A stretch of DNA of 64,000 nt from Calliphora vicina (Eukaryota > Arthropoda > Insecta > Diptera > Calliphoridae). Every line of letters begins with the position of its first letter. Position 1 is the stretch's first letter. Below the pieces are notes generated by a model, which saw only the letters and a program-made list of their open reading frames with translations, was not told the origin of the DNA and searched no databases. Shown here piece after piece: positions 11,320-21,564 of the stretch. The translations under genes were made by a program, and so were the position numbers. The stretch spans positions 49,463,357 through 49,527,356 of the forward strand of contig NC_088781.1 of the NCBI RefSeq assembly GCF_958450345.1, given 5' to 3'.

Positions 11320-12620
11320 ATGCGCTCAAAATACCTTCGATATGTAGATTTAGTTTTCCATCCGATTTCAAAGATTTTTTGTATTTTTGGAAAGCGCTCG
11401 GCTAGGTCTTAAATTATAGGCATTACCGAGTAATAGACATTTAAAAATTGATATTTTAAAATTGTGTCCATAGCTTGGTCCGCTTTTTTAAAAATATGGG
11501 GCGTACTTTTGGACCGATTGAACTCGAATTTTTGTTAGGTTAGGCTATGACTAATTTGGACCGATCTTAACAAAATTTGGTGACATGAATTTTGTATATA
11601 TGATAAAGTCCAATTTCGAGAGGACATTTGTATGAGGGCTACCTGAAATAATGGACCGAAAAAATTATATGTACCAAATTTGATCGAAATATTTTCAAAA
11701 TTGCGACCTGTACTCTGCGCACAAGGTTTACATGGACAGCCAGCCAGCCAGACGGACTTCGTTTAATAGACTCAGAAAGTCGATCGGTATACTTTAAGGT
11801 GGTTGTTAGACCAATATTTTTGGGCGTTACAAACATCTGCACAAACGCATTATACCCTCCCCACCATGGTGGTGGGGAGGGTTTTTTTGAAAACTTATAA
11901 AAAACTACATGAAATACTATAGAACGGCGCATATTTTGTATTACTCAGTTCAAAAAACACGTATTTTGAGTTATGACATTGTTGCAGCAAATGAGCGATA
12001 TAATAATGTTATGTTTTTCTGTAAGGTATCTTTACGGAGAACTTTTTGGTATAAAAAACATGTTCTAAAATCCGAAAGCTGGGATCAAAAAACGGAAAGC
12101 AGCTTTAGAAACCTTGATGTGTTCCCTATTTATCACCAAAGTATTTTCCCAGCCCTGATGGAAATGTTGACCGTATGGGCAAAAATGTAAAAAATACCAT
12201 TTTTTGGATTTTAGCTCCAATTTTTAGGAATTGCGGGATTCCCTTTGACCATTTGACAAGTTTATTTACAATTTTTTATTTAGAATGACAAATTTAAAAA
12301 GTTTTTGATTTTTTTTAATAAATAAAGATTTCATTATATTTTACATATTTATTGAGTTTCTAAAACTAAAATTTGTATCAAAATTTTAATAGGATTGCAA
12401 ATATTGGCAAAATATTGATCCACATTCCGAACTATTTTTTTCTGTATAGGTATGTTAATTTTTGGTCTTATAAAAAAACCAAGTCAATATCTCAATTCGA
12501 TCTAAAAATATGCCACTTTAAAACTCCGTCCTTCAAAAATATTTCGAAATAATAATACGAAATTTAGGTATATGTATGTATTTCAAAATATCATTCTTGA
12601 AAGGGTATTCATTGAACCTC
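11320..12620 (+). repeat. Copy of the 25-kb repeat, interrupted by a DINE fragment
   Basis: 11320-11535 (AAATACCTTCGATATG, TTTTGGAAAGCGCTCGGCTA, GACCGATTGAACTCGA) and 11998-12600 (TTTTTCTGTAAGGTATCTTTAC ... AAAACTCCGTCCTTCAAAAA) follow the same order as 25190-25435 and 25610-26250. A DINE fragment (11541-11882) and some MITE-like sequence sit between the two halves. Short open frames are not conserved between the copies. Confidence 0.6.
11541..11882 (-). mobile_element. DINE fragment
   Basis: Runs from GGCTATGACTAATTTGGACC through GACCTGTACTCTGCGCACAA and CCAGCCAGCCAGACGGAC to the palindromic end CCCTCCCCACCATGGTGG. The hairpin-bearing 3' part is missing. It was inserted into, or recombined with, the repeat of 11320-12620. 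Confidence 0.6.
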
Positions 12621-12635
12621 GATATAAGACAAACC

Positions 12636-12960
12636 TAAGCGAATTTAAAATTTTTGAACAATTTTAAAATTTGGGTCGCCTTATAACGACTTTATAGGAG
12701 TTGTCAGAATGAGGAAGAGTATGAAACTATTTCTCATGAGATGCATCTTCTTCAACATACCTGGTTTCTGCGATATCATTTCTTCAGCAGTATTTGTGAA
12801 CTATGGGATATAGAATTGGACTGCAATGATGCCTATATCAGGAACTGGTGACTGGTTCATCGAATAACTGCAAATTCAGATATTCTTTCCGAATTTCTAG
12901 ACTTTTCATAAATTTTATTTTCTTTACAAATTTCTAACATACACTTTGCTCTCTTCTGTA
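12636..12960. other. Possible DNA-transposon relic with a short open frame
   Basis: GAACCTCGATATAAGAC at 12636 and GCCTTATAACGACTTTATAG at 12679 resemble pogo/Tigger-type ends. A plus-strand frame of 55 codons follows (12687-12851, rich in His, Trp, Glu and Asp; it contains EEEYETISHEM). I do not recognise the protein. It could be a remnant of a transposase or chance. Confidence 0.2.
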
Positions 12961-14149
12961 CTTTTTTGGCAAAATGCATAAGCCAATTTAAAATTTTAGA
13001 TAATTATTTCCATTATTTTATTCATTATTATTGGTAGTGGCTCTCAAATATGAAATCATAAATTTATGTATTTATTGATATCACATCATGTGTGACACAG
13101 AGACACCGTCACACATTAGTAAGATTTACATACATATGTTTGTAATGTTCTAACATCATAATGATTTATATAATTTGCAAACAATACTTTCATTTCATAT
13201 CATTTATGTAAATGTTTTTGCATTAAAATTATAACAAAATGCAAATAATACCCACTTCCATCCATATCCATACACACATGCATATTTTCAATAAATATTC
13301 AGTTGTCGGTTGTCATTAAATTTTCAAGAGTTAAAATATGCAGTTGGCTTTTGTGCAAGCGTATTTTTGCACCATAAATGTGTTTGTTTCTAATTCTAAA
13401 ATTATTTGAGGGTTTTTAGTTGCCGTATTCAATTGTACTAATGCTTATGGAATGACTAAAATGCAGTCGTCAGTCTATTGTAATGAAAATATCTTTTGAT
13501 TGCGCCAAATAAGCTTATTTTAGTACCATTATGAATTTTCTATGCTAAAATAATTTCGTAACATTTATTGGAAAATTTGTAATTATACTAATATTTAATA
13601 ACAACAAATTGGTAGAAATACCAACACATCTAACTATACATTTCAATTGTCCAAACAAAACTGGATCCATGCGAAATAAAAGAAGGAAAACACATTTTTG
13701 TTTAAAAAATAACATTTTCATAAAATTTATTAAATATTCATTGAATATGTATGTTTATCAATGAACTTTTATAGGAGGGTTGGGTTTAAAATTAGTAGTA
13801 ATATACAATAGGTAGTAAAATAGGAGAAAATTAAAAAAAATGTTCTCAAGAATATAAAAATATGAACGAATTCAAGTAAATTTAATTTTATTGTCCTTAT
13901 TTGGAAAAATTAAAAACAAAACATTTTTTCCAGTAAAATGTTGTAAGAGAGAAAAATATTTACTCTTGAAATGCCTGATATAGTTTATTCCTTGCATATA
14001 TATCACCAAAAAGATGGAGGGTATATTGATTTTGTCGTTCCGTTTGTAAATTTGACATTTTGGTCAAACATGTGATTTTTCTCATCCATGTAACTTACTA
14101 CCTATTGTTCTTAACAAAATGTGTCCCAAATAGTTTAGATAGCCATTCT
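12961..14149. other. No gene seen
   Basis: AT-rich noncoding sequence without recognisable repeats or coding signals. Confidence 0.4.
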
Positions 14150-14259
14150 TCAATCTTTCGAAAAAAATATTTAAAAAAAAATTAAAAATATTTTTTTTCG
14201 GAAATCAAAAACTGTTTTGAATTTTTTTTCGAAATGGGCCCTCTTTTTATTTTTTTTTG

Positions 14260-14525
14260 CTCAACAGAAAGCTCAGATATTTTCCTTGAAGACCTAATTA
14301 GTCGCTTAGTGGGATGCGAGTGGGATATCTATCAAAATAAATGTTTTGTAACTCAAAATATGCAATTTTTGACTTTTTTTTGCAAAATCTAACTTTTTTT
14401 TTAAGAATGGCTTTCAAAAGAAAGCTATTCCTTTAAGACCTATTTAGTTGCTTAGTGGATGCGAGTGGAATATATAGCAAAATAAAGTTTTGTAACTCAA
14501 GATATACAATTTTAGATTTTTTTTG
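14260..14525. repeat. Two diverged tandem units of about 150 bp
   Basis: The unit CTCAACAGAAAGCTCAGATA ... AAGACCTAATTAGTCGCTTAGTGGGATGCGAGTGG ... TAACTCAAAATATGCAATTTTTGAC at about 14260-14375 recurs at 14410-14520 (AAAAGAAAGCTATTCC ... AAGACCTATTTAGTTGCTTAGTGG ... TAACTCAAGATATACAATTTTAG). Confidence 0.6.
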
Positions 14526-14529
14526 GCAA

Positions 14530-15928
14530 AAATCATTGTGAAATAAGTCCCCAATATAAATTTTGGGGGATAATTTAATTTTTTAATTTATAAAGAAAAC
14601 GTAAATTAATCTGTAAATTATGTTCCGATATATTAACAACTTGTATTTACCATTTACAAAAAAAAATGTGATATCAGTGTAGAGAAAGTTGTAAAGAATA
14701 AAAATGAATTTTGAAATTGAAACTGGGTTCAGAATTACTTTTTTTTTGTTCAGAATGTCAAAAAGTCAGTATACAATAGTACAAGTAAATAAGAGTACAG
14801 GAATAAAAATTGCAAGGCAATATTAAGTGTGCTAACAGCTGGTAACTGTTTAATTGCCAGGAATTATGTTGAGCACAACCACAAGAACGATGAAGAATTG
14901 TATTAGGAGTTAAAAGATCTTAATATAATTAAGGACGAAGTCGAAGATCTTGCAGAAATATTATGAGACGATACCTCTGCAATGAGTTTACTTTGCTTTT
15001 GAAAAATAGAACCCAACAAAAATAATATAACTTCCAATACAGTGAAATAACTCCTAATTCCAAAAATAAAATAAAACCCAACAATAATTTTATTGGGAGT
15101 TATTGCATTATGAAATAACTCCCAACAAATAATTATGAAATAACTCCCTATGAGATAGGAGTTGTTTCATAACGAAATAAGTCCCATGTTGTATGAAAAA
15201 TTTGTTGGGTGTTATTTAATTTTTTCGTGGGGAGTTATTTCACGGTACCGTATGTTAGGGAGTTACAAAATATTTTATTTTTTATTTTTCACACAATTTT
15301 GATTACAAAACATTACAGTAATTCAAAATATATTTACAAATCAATATTTTAACAAATCTCATTAAAACCAAATAATTTCGTATTCAAATAGCTAGTTTTT
15401 ATTTTATCCGAAAGTTTTAAAAGAGATTTAAACATAAAATGAGAAAGCTACAAGCACATTTGTTGGATTCAAACGGTTATATTGTCATAATGTCCTAATA
15501 TATTATGATAGTTTAAACAAATTGTTGTTGTACTTCAAACAAAAACTGTTATTTTATGATAAAACAATAAAAATAGTTCAAAAAGTCTTATTAGTTTAAA
15601 ACTTTTTTGTTTGAAAAACAACAAAAACGTGTTTAAACTATCGGACATTATGAAAATATGACCTTATAGCAGACCGTTTGAAACCCCCAATTGCTTTTGA
15701 TCACCTTCACTGTGTTTGGGGACTTATTTCATTTTAAAAATTGGGGTTCTATTTAATATGAAATAAGACCCCTATAATGGGGTGTTATTTCATTTCTGTT
15801 TGGGCATTATTTTATTTCGTTGGGGTCTTATTTCATTTTCAAAATTGGGGTTTTATTGCATATGACATAAGGTCACACATTTTGGGGGGTTATTTCATTT
15901 TGTGTTCGGGGGGTTATTTCATGCCGCC
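14530..15928 (+). mobile_element. Mutator-like element, copy 1 (left end missing)
   Basis: This is the same element as 31755-33618 in the opposite orientation, sharing GTAAATTATGTTCCGATATA and many GAAATAAGTCCCC / GGGGTTATTTC motifs. The right terminus TTATTTCATGCCGCC ends at 15928. The left terminus GGCGGC is absent, so the copy is truncated near 14530. It lacks the 594-bp hAT-like insert of the other copy: CTTTTGATCACCTTCACTG at about 15697 is the unoccupied site. A mutated coding relic (about 14720-14960) matches the FLYWCH-like frame of the other copy. Confidence 0.7.
14715..14960 (+). pseudogene. FLYWCH zinc-finger relic of a Mutator-like transposase
   Basis: The DNA is collinear with the minus-strand frame at 33094-33285 and can be followed in fragments: AATAGTACAAGTAAATAAGAGTACAG; GCTAACAGCTGGTAACTG; AATTATGTTGAGCACAACCACAAGAACGATGAAGAA (written here in separated pieces of a diverged region). 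It is broken by stops and frameshifts. The His-X-His near the end is the part most like FLYWCH fingers. This copy cannot make protein. Confidence 0.4.
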
Positions 15929-16159
15929 GATGATTTGTTGATATATAATTCGCCATTTTCAAATATGGTTGTCACAAACATATACTTGTTTACTGTAACC
16001 ATATATATATAATTGATCCAACATGTGAAACCTAAATTAACCATATTATGGGTACCACAATCATGTAAATTGTTACTGTGACTATAATATTGTTAAAAAA
16101 CTTGTAACAATATTGAAATGGTTACAGTTAACATGCACAACTATATTTTTTCTGTGCGT

Positions 16160-16959
16160 GTATATTAATGACTTAGTAATCCAGATATATGTAGATCAAA
16201 ACAAGTAAGAAAGTATGATCGGTCAAGCCCGACCATATAATACCCTACACTAAGTAAAAGAGCAAAAAAAATGTGTCTTTTAAAATTTCAATAATTTATA
16301 TTTTTGAGCGATTTTCGGAAGTGGGCCTTATATGGGAGCTATGACCAATTATGGACCGATCACCATGAAATTAGGTGAGGTGTGATTTATGTCTATATTA
16401 AAGTTAACTATGTTGAATTTTGTGTTTATACCAACATTTTTAAGCGATTTATGCACGTTAAAGTGATTTTCGGAAGCGGGTCTATATGGGAGCTATGACT
16501 AATTATGGACCGATCGTAACAAAATTTGGTGACATGAATTTTGTGTATATAAAACTTATTTGGAGCGGAACTAGTGGAGATACATATATAAATTACACAT
16601 TTATGACCGATAAAGTCCAATTTCGAAGGACATTTGTATGGGGGCTAGGTGAAATAATGGACCGATTTCAGCCACTTTCAATAGGATTGGTCCTTGGGCC
16701 GAAAAAATAATATGTACCAAATTTCATCGAAATATCTTCAAAATTGCGACCTGTACTCTGCGCACAAGGTTTACATGGACAGCCAGCCAGCCAGCCGACC
16801 AGACGGACGGACGGACGGACATCTTTTAATCGACTCAGAAAGTGATTCTAAGTCGATCGGTATACTTTAAGGTGGGTGTTAGACTTATATTTTTGGGCGT
16901 TACAAACATCTGCACAAACGCATAATACCCTCCCCACTATGGTGGTGTAGGGTATAAAT
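16160..16959 (-). mobile_element. DINE/INE-1-like element (near complete)
   Basis: From 16201 it reads ACAAGTAAGAAAGTATGATC, the hairpin GGTCAAGCCCGACC, two ATGGGAGCTATGAC boxes (16334, 16488), GACCTGTACTCTGCGCACAA, a run of CCAGCCAGCCAGCC and (GGAC)n, and ends ACTATGGTGGTGTAGGG TATAA. 16160-16200 is a small piece of the second DINE subtype. The open frames at 16426-16710 on both strands are noncoding. Confidence 0.7.
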
Positions 16960-17319
16960 AGGCCAAAAAAGCGAGGTTGCTAAACTACACTACCTCGGAA
17001 GAAATTCTATACTATTTTCAATTGTAAGAAATTATTTTAATATATCTATCTAATCTAACTATTTAAATCTATAGATATTTGACATTTACCCTATTGCTGT
17101 CATAGGTCGAAATATTCATATAAAATTAAACATTGTTTAATTTTATTAATAAGTTTATTTTTAAAAACGAATAACAATTATTAGTTATGAAATGATTTTA
17201 TTTAATTATTATAAATAATTTAGTTATAATTAAACAATGAAATAAAGAGTAATTAAGCTAACTAACACTTGTTACAATTTTGTGAATTTTTATTATGAGA
17301 TTCTTAAAATTTATTTAAA
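16960..17319. other. No gene on the plus strand; possible 3' flank of a minus-strand relic
   Basis: AT-rich. It follows, on the minus strand, the stop codon of the acidic C-terminal frame at 17320-17401. AATAAAAATT at about 17286 (minus-strand reading TTATTTTTA) is not a convincing polyadenylation signal. Confidence 0.3.
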
Positions 17320-17401
17320 TTAGTCGTCTTCAGAGTCTGATGAATCACTAGGAAGTAATGGATCCAACAAAAGTTGATAACGATAATTTCGTATAGATTT
17401 T
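17320..17401 (-). pseudogene. Acidic C-terminal coding relic, split by the LINE
   Basis: On the minus strand a frame ending SDSSDSEDD-stop runs from 17401 to 17320, with preceding residues KSIRNYRYQLLLDPLLP. Its reading frame stops being coherent exactly where the LINE begins. Just beyond the LINE poly(A) tail (20361-20395, minus strand) a short frame DQWVLIKRRL could be its upstream continuation. I do not recognise the family; a transposase or host-gene C-terminus are both possible. Confidence 0.3.
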
Positions 17402-20360
17402 TGCAACATACGTGGCCTAAGATCCAATTTTTTTTTCCCTATTCGCTCATATTAACTACCACAGACCTGACATTATGGCTGTTTGCGAAACTCAAGTTAG
17501 TGAATTGGCCGATCCATCTGATTTTCTTGTACCCGGATATCACATTACTACTGCTTTTAGCACAAACAGGGGTCTTGCTGTTTATGTGCGTGACAGTTTA
17601 TTATACCAACCCATGAACCACTTGAATAACACTGACCCTGAGTTTACCACTATTTGGCTAAAGCTCAAGATCTGCTCACAGACAAAATATATGTGTTTTC
17701 TGTACCGGAGTCCAAACATAGGAAGAGATGCTTCCCATAATGGATTCGATGCACTCTCCAATACCATCTCCAAAATTTTGGAAGTTCACCCAGATGCAGA
17801 AATCACCATAGCTGGCGATTTCAATGTACATAATATCCCCTGGCTTGTACACTCTAGCCATACTTCAGCCGAGGGCCAGTATGCTGAACTTTTTGCGGTA
17901 CATAACCATCTTACTCAGTTAATAACTGAACCTACACATATTCCCAACAGTGTTGGGGTGAACGGTAACATACTTGACTTATTTTTGACCTCTCACCCAG
18001 AAAAATATAATGTTGATATTCTTGCACCCATGGGAAATTCTGACCATAGCACCATTTCCATATCATTCTCGTATTCTGCCCTCAGGGGTTCCCAGAACGC
18101 TTCACCTGAACGTCTGGTGTTTCAATACGGTAAGGCCCACTGGAATGAGCTCAAAAGTTTCTTTGATAACTTTAATTGGAAACTATGCTTCCTCGATGAC
18201 AACATCGACGCAGCTGCCGAGATGGTAGTGAACATAGTTCTATTGGGAATGAAACTATTCATACCAAGAAGGAAAATTTCCAGCAAATCGACGGACAAAA
18301 GTTGGTTCAATAGAACTTGTCGTGATGCAGTTCGAAATAAAAATAGTGCATTTCGGAATTGGTGTAGAAATAAGAATCCCCATACTGATCAACTCCGTAG
18401 ACAAGCACGTAATGACTGTACGAACATACTCGATCGCGAAAGGCTTAACTACGAACATCGCATACGAGCTAGAATACTTGATGCCCCAAAAAACAGCAAA
18501 AGTTTCTGGTCCTTTGTGAAGAGGATTCGGAACAACACCGGTGCTTCAATCCCTCCCCTTCGTACGGGTGACTGTATTGTAAATGAAGCTAAGGAAAAGG
18601 CAAACCTTTTGGCTAAAATTTTCTCTACAAATTCATCTCTTCCCGATTGCAATCAATCGGTGCCAGTGATACCCTCTGTATCTTGTATTATGCCTAAAAT
18701 ATTCTTCAGAACTCGGGCAGTTAAGAAAGTTCTATCCGGACTCAATGTGAATAAATCCCCTGGTCCCGATTACATTCCAGCACTTGTTTTAAAAAAATGT
18801 TCATCATCGCTGGCCCGTCCACTTAGGAACCTTTTTTACCTTTCATATCAATCTGGGATTTTCCCTAATTGTTGGAAGGTTGCCAACGTCCAGCCAATCC
18901 CCAAAAAAGGTGACCCCACCAATCCCGAAAATTATCGCCCAATCGCAATTTGTTCGGCGCTCTCGAAGGTTATGGAGAGCATTTTAAACTATCACTTAGT
19001 CAATTATTTAGAATCGAACAAACTTCTAAATGACAGACAATATGGCTTCCGTAGTAGTCGTTCAACTGGAGACCTAATGGCGTTTCTTTCTGAACAGTGG
19101 TGTCAATCAATACACCGCATGGGAGAGAGTAAAGTAGTCGCACTCGACATTTCGAAGGCATTCGACCGGGTGTGGCATGATGGACTGGTTTCGAAATTGA
19201 CCTCGTTCGGTGTAGGGGTAGAATTTTCTCGTTTTATCTCTAGTTTCCTTCGTGGTCGTTCTATAAGGGTAGTAATAGATGGTATTTGCTCCGAGAAATT
19301 CATATTGAACTCTGGAGTCCCCCAGGGTTCTGTTCTTTCTCCTTCCCTTTTTTTAATTTTCATGAACGATTTACTAACAATCACCTCAAATCCCATTTAT
19401 TCTTTCGCGGATGACAGTAATATCTGTCACTCATATTCATACGACCACAGACCTACTATTTCTGAGATTAAATTGTCAAGAATGAATATGGACGACTCCA
19501 TAAATCGTGACCTTACAACAATCTCCAGATGGGGTGAATTGAACCGAGTTAATTTCAACGCACTCAAAACTCAGTGCTGCCTGTTGACACATAAACGTCT
19601 CGAGATTTCACCAGAATCAATTCTTCGTATGGGTAACACAACTGTTGGTGTTTCAGATAACCTTTTGATTCTAGGTACGAGAATACAGTGTGACGTCCGT
19701 TGGAATCGTCATATATTCGATGTTGCGAAGGAAACTTTTAGGTGCTTGGGTTTCTTGAGACGGTGTCGGACATATTTCTCCCCTTCCGATCTTCTTCGTA
19801 TATACACAAGCTTCATTCGTCCAAAAATGGAATATAATTCCCACATATGGGCCGGAGCTGCAAGGTCAAGTCTAGAGCTGCTGGACCGGGTTCAAAGAAG
19901 GGCGGTTGATCTTATAGGTGATGAGAATGTTACCCGGTTTATCGATACTTTAGAACATCGTCGTAATGTGGGCAGCTTATCCTTATTTTACAGATATTAT
20001 CACGGGTGTTGTTCAGTAGACATAAGTAATCTTATACCCAATACGCGCACTTTCATTCGGAACACACGACTATCACACAGATCGCACCCATTTGCTATTA
20101 ATTTGAGTACCGATCGCACGACACATTATAGGGAAAACTCTTTTTTTGGTCGTACCATACGTATGTGGAATCTACTGCCTGCCACCGTATTTCCGGCGGA
20201 ATATAATATTTATCAATTCAAGTCAAACGTCAACAAACACTACTCCCTCTTTCCTCCTTCTCACAACTTTATTTCCTAACATCAACACAATGCACTGCAT
20301 ATATAGGGGTATCCCCTGAGTGTTGGTTATACAAAAAAAAAAAAAAAAAAAAAAAAAAAA
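17396..20360 (+). mobile_element. Jockey-type non-LTR retrotransposon (5' truncated) with poly(A) tail
   Basis: The element holds only ORF2 and a short 3' UTR, followed by 28 consecutive A at 20333-20360. The 5' end lies at about 17396-17402, just before the first endonuclease motif (NIRGLRSNF), so ORF1 and the 5' UTR are missing. This is typical of incomplete target-primed reverse transcription. No clear target duplication is found. The uninterrupted poly(A) and the long open frame point to a fairly recent insertion. Confidence 0.9.
17475..20279 (+). CDS. LINE ORF2: AP-like endonuclease plus reverse transcriptase
   Basis: A 934-codon open frame. Residues 1-200 are the apurinic-like endonuclease that nicks the target: CET at 4-6, GDFNVHN at 114-120, NSDH at 188-191. 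The reverse transcriptase follows: SPGPDYIP at 428-435, ENYRPI at 485-490, LDISKAFD at 557-564 with the first catalytic Asp, GVPQGS at 614-619, and FADD at 644-647 with the catalytic Asp pair. The C-terminal 290 residues have the usual Jockey-type thumb (LGTRIQCDVRW). There is no RNase H and no CCHC knuckle. The first endonuclease residues lie upstream (17402-17430) in another frame, separated by a run of nine T (17428-17436), so a one-base slip has cut off the true start. The listed ATG is internal to the domain. Otherwise no stops, so catalysis by RT is plausible while the endonuclease N-terminus is damaged. Jockey clade is favoured over CR1, but the clade is inferred by eye. Confidence 0.9.
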   Translation: MAVCETQVSELADPSDFLVPGYHITTAFSTNRGLAVYVRDSLLYQPMNHLNNTDPEFTTIWLKLKICSQTKYMCFLYRSPNIGRDASHNGFDALSNTISKILEVHPDAEITIAGDFNVHNIPWLVHSSHTSAEGQYAELFAVHNHLTQLITEPTHIPNSVGVNGNILDLFLTSHPEKYNVDILAPMGNSDHSTISISFSYSALRGSQNASPERLVFQYGKAHWNELKSFFDNFNWKLCFLDDNIDAAAEMVVNIVLLGMKLFIPRRKISSKSTDKSWFNRTCRDAVRNKNSAFRNWCRNKNPHTDQLRRQARNDCTNILDRERLNYEHRIRARILDAPKNSKSFWSFVKRIRNNTGASIPPLRTGDCIVNEAKEKANLLAKIFSTNSSLPDCNQSVPVIPSVSCIMPKIFFRTRAVKKVLSGLNVNKSPGPDYIPALVLKKCSSSLARPLRNLFYLSYQSGIFPNCWKVANVQPIPKKGDPTNPENYRPIAICSALSKVMESILNYHLVNYLESNKLLNDRQYGFRSSRSTGDLMAFLSEQWCQSIHRMGESKVVALDISKAFDRVWHDGLVSKLTSFGVGVEFSRFISSFLRGRSIRVVIDGICSEKFILNSGVPQGSVLSPSLFLIFMNDLLTITSNPIYSFADDSNICHSYSYDHRPTISEIKLSRMNMDDSINRDLTTISRWGELNRVNFNALKTQCCLLTHKRLEISPESILRMGNTTVGVSDNLLILGTRIQCDVRWNRHIFDVAKETFRCLGFLRRCRTYFSPSDLLRIYTSFIRPKMEYNSHIWAGAARSSLELLDRVQRRAVDLIGDENVTRFIDTLEHRRNVGSLSLFYRYYHGCCSVDISNLIPNTRTFIRNTRLSHRSHPFAINLSTDRTTHYRENSFFGRTIRMWNLLPATVFPAEYNIYQFKSNVNKHYSLFPPSHNFIS

Positions 20361-20395
20361 TTAACCTTCGCTTTATCAATACCCACTGATCACTA
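20361..20395 (-). pseudogene. Possible upstream part of the relic split by the LINE
   Basis: Minus-strand reading gives SDQWVLIKRRL, in a position to continue into the frame at 17401-17320 if the LINE were absent. Immediately upstream on the minus strand is TACTAAATCCGTAG, which could equally be a stop or a splice-acceptor-like sequence. The fragment is short and the link is an inference. Confidence 0.2.
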
Positions 20396-20749
20396 CGGAT
20401 TTAGTAGTTTAATATTTTTTTTAATTTTGTTTCGATTTAAATGAAATTAAGACTCACTGAGCAAATTTTAGAGGTCTGTAGAATTTATTAAAATCATTTT
20501 ATGAGGATTTTATGATTTTTATATGTATAAAAGTATATGGGCATTTGTTTTTAGCAACTTGTAAGTAGTTAGAATTACATAAATTTAATTTTTATATAAT
20601 GTAGTTACTAATAACACTTCTTATAACAATCTTAAAAAAAATAAGGAACAAACTTAGTACGAGATTTTACATCGTCCCAACGATAATAATTTCTTAAAAA
20701 AATTATATAAATTCACCTTGCACTTTTTCGCAGCTAAATTTTTCACCAT

Positions 20750-21365
20750 ATGTAGTCTATAATATAGCCTTGATATTGGTAAAAAAAATTAGGACTGCAT
20801 CTCACAGCATTAGTAACTGGCAATCTTCCGAAAATTCAAAAAGTAAAAAAAAAATTCTATAAGAATATGGCCATTGGTTATCACAAATAGCGGAAAATAT
20901 ATTTTTATTTTTCTGATTTACAAAGCCTCATATTCCATCTACATAAAAAAAGTAAAAATACAAATTAAAGAAAACCTTGTACTAGCCTGCTTAATAAAAA
21001 CTTTGAAAACAATTCTGAGAAACAAAATTTAAAAAAGCGGACCAAGTTATTGAAAATTTTTAAAAATTTAAATTATGAAATGCCTATAACTCGGAAATTG
21101 TAAGATATAAATAGCATACTCGAGCATGTTTTTTCAAGACCTAGCCGAGAGCTTTCCATAACTGTAACATCTTTGAAAAAAGTTGCACATATTTAAAAAT
21201 TTTACATGTCGAAGGTACTTTGAGCTCCCATAACGCAGGAGCAATTGAGGGGTCCATTTTAATAGTATAAAATTAAATACTCCTTGTATATGCCCAAGTA
21301 AAATTTTATCCCAATCGAAGCAGCCTTTTAGAAATGCAAGATTTATTTCTAGAAGAACAACTTGT
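20750..21365 (-). repeat. Partial inverted copy of the 25-kb repeat
   Basis: CAAGACCTAGCCGAGAGCTT, ACATGTCGAAGGTACTTTGA and TTTATCCCAATCGAAGCAGC at 21140-21330 are the inverse of 25090-25290. Upstream parts are more diverged. Noncoding. Confidence 0.55.
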
Positions 21366-21564
21366 CACGGAACCTCACATAACATATCACAAATCTCAAA
21401 CTGTAAAGTACACCCATTGTAGTTCTAATTCATCACAAAAATAGCCGATCTATTCTCAGCAGTTAATCAAATAATCAAAGCATGGCTGATCATAAACGCA
21501 TTTTGCAGAGCAACAGAGGGTTGTTGGAGGCAGGTTAGTTTACAACCAATCGGTTATTTTTTAA

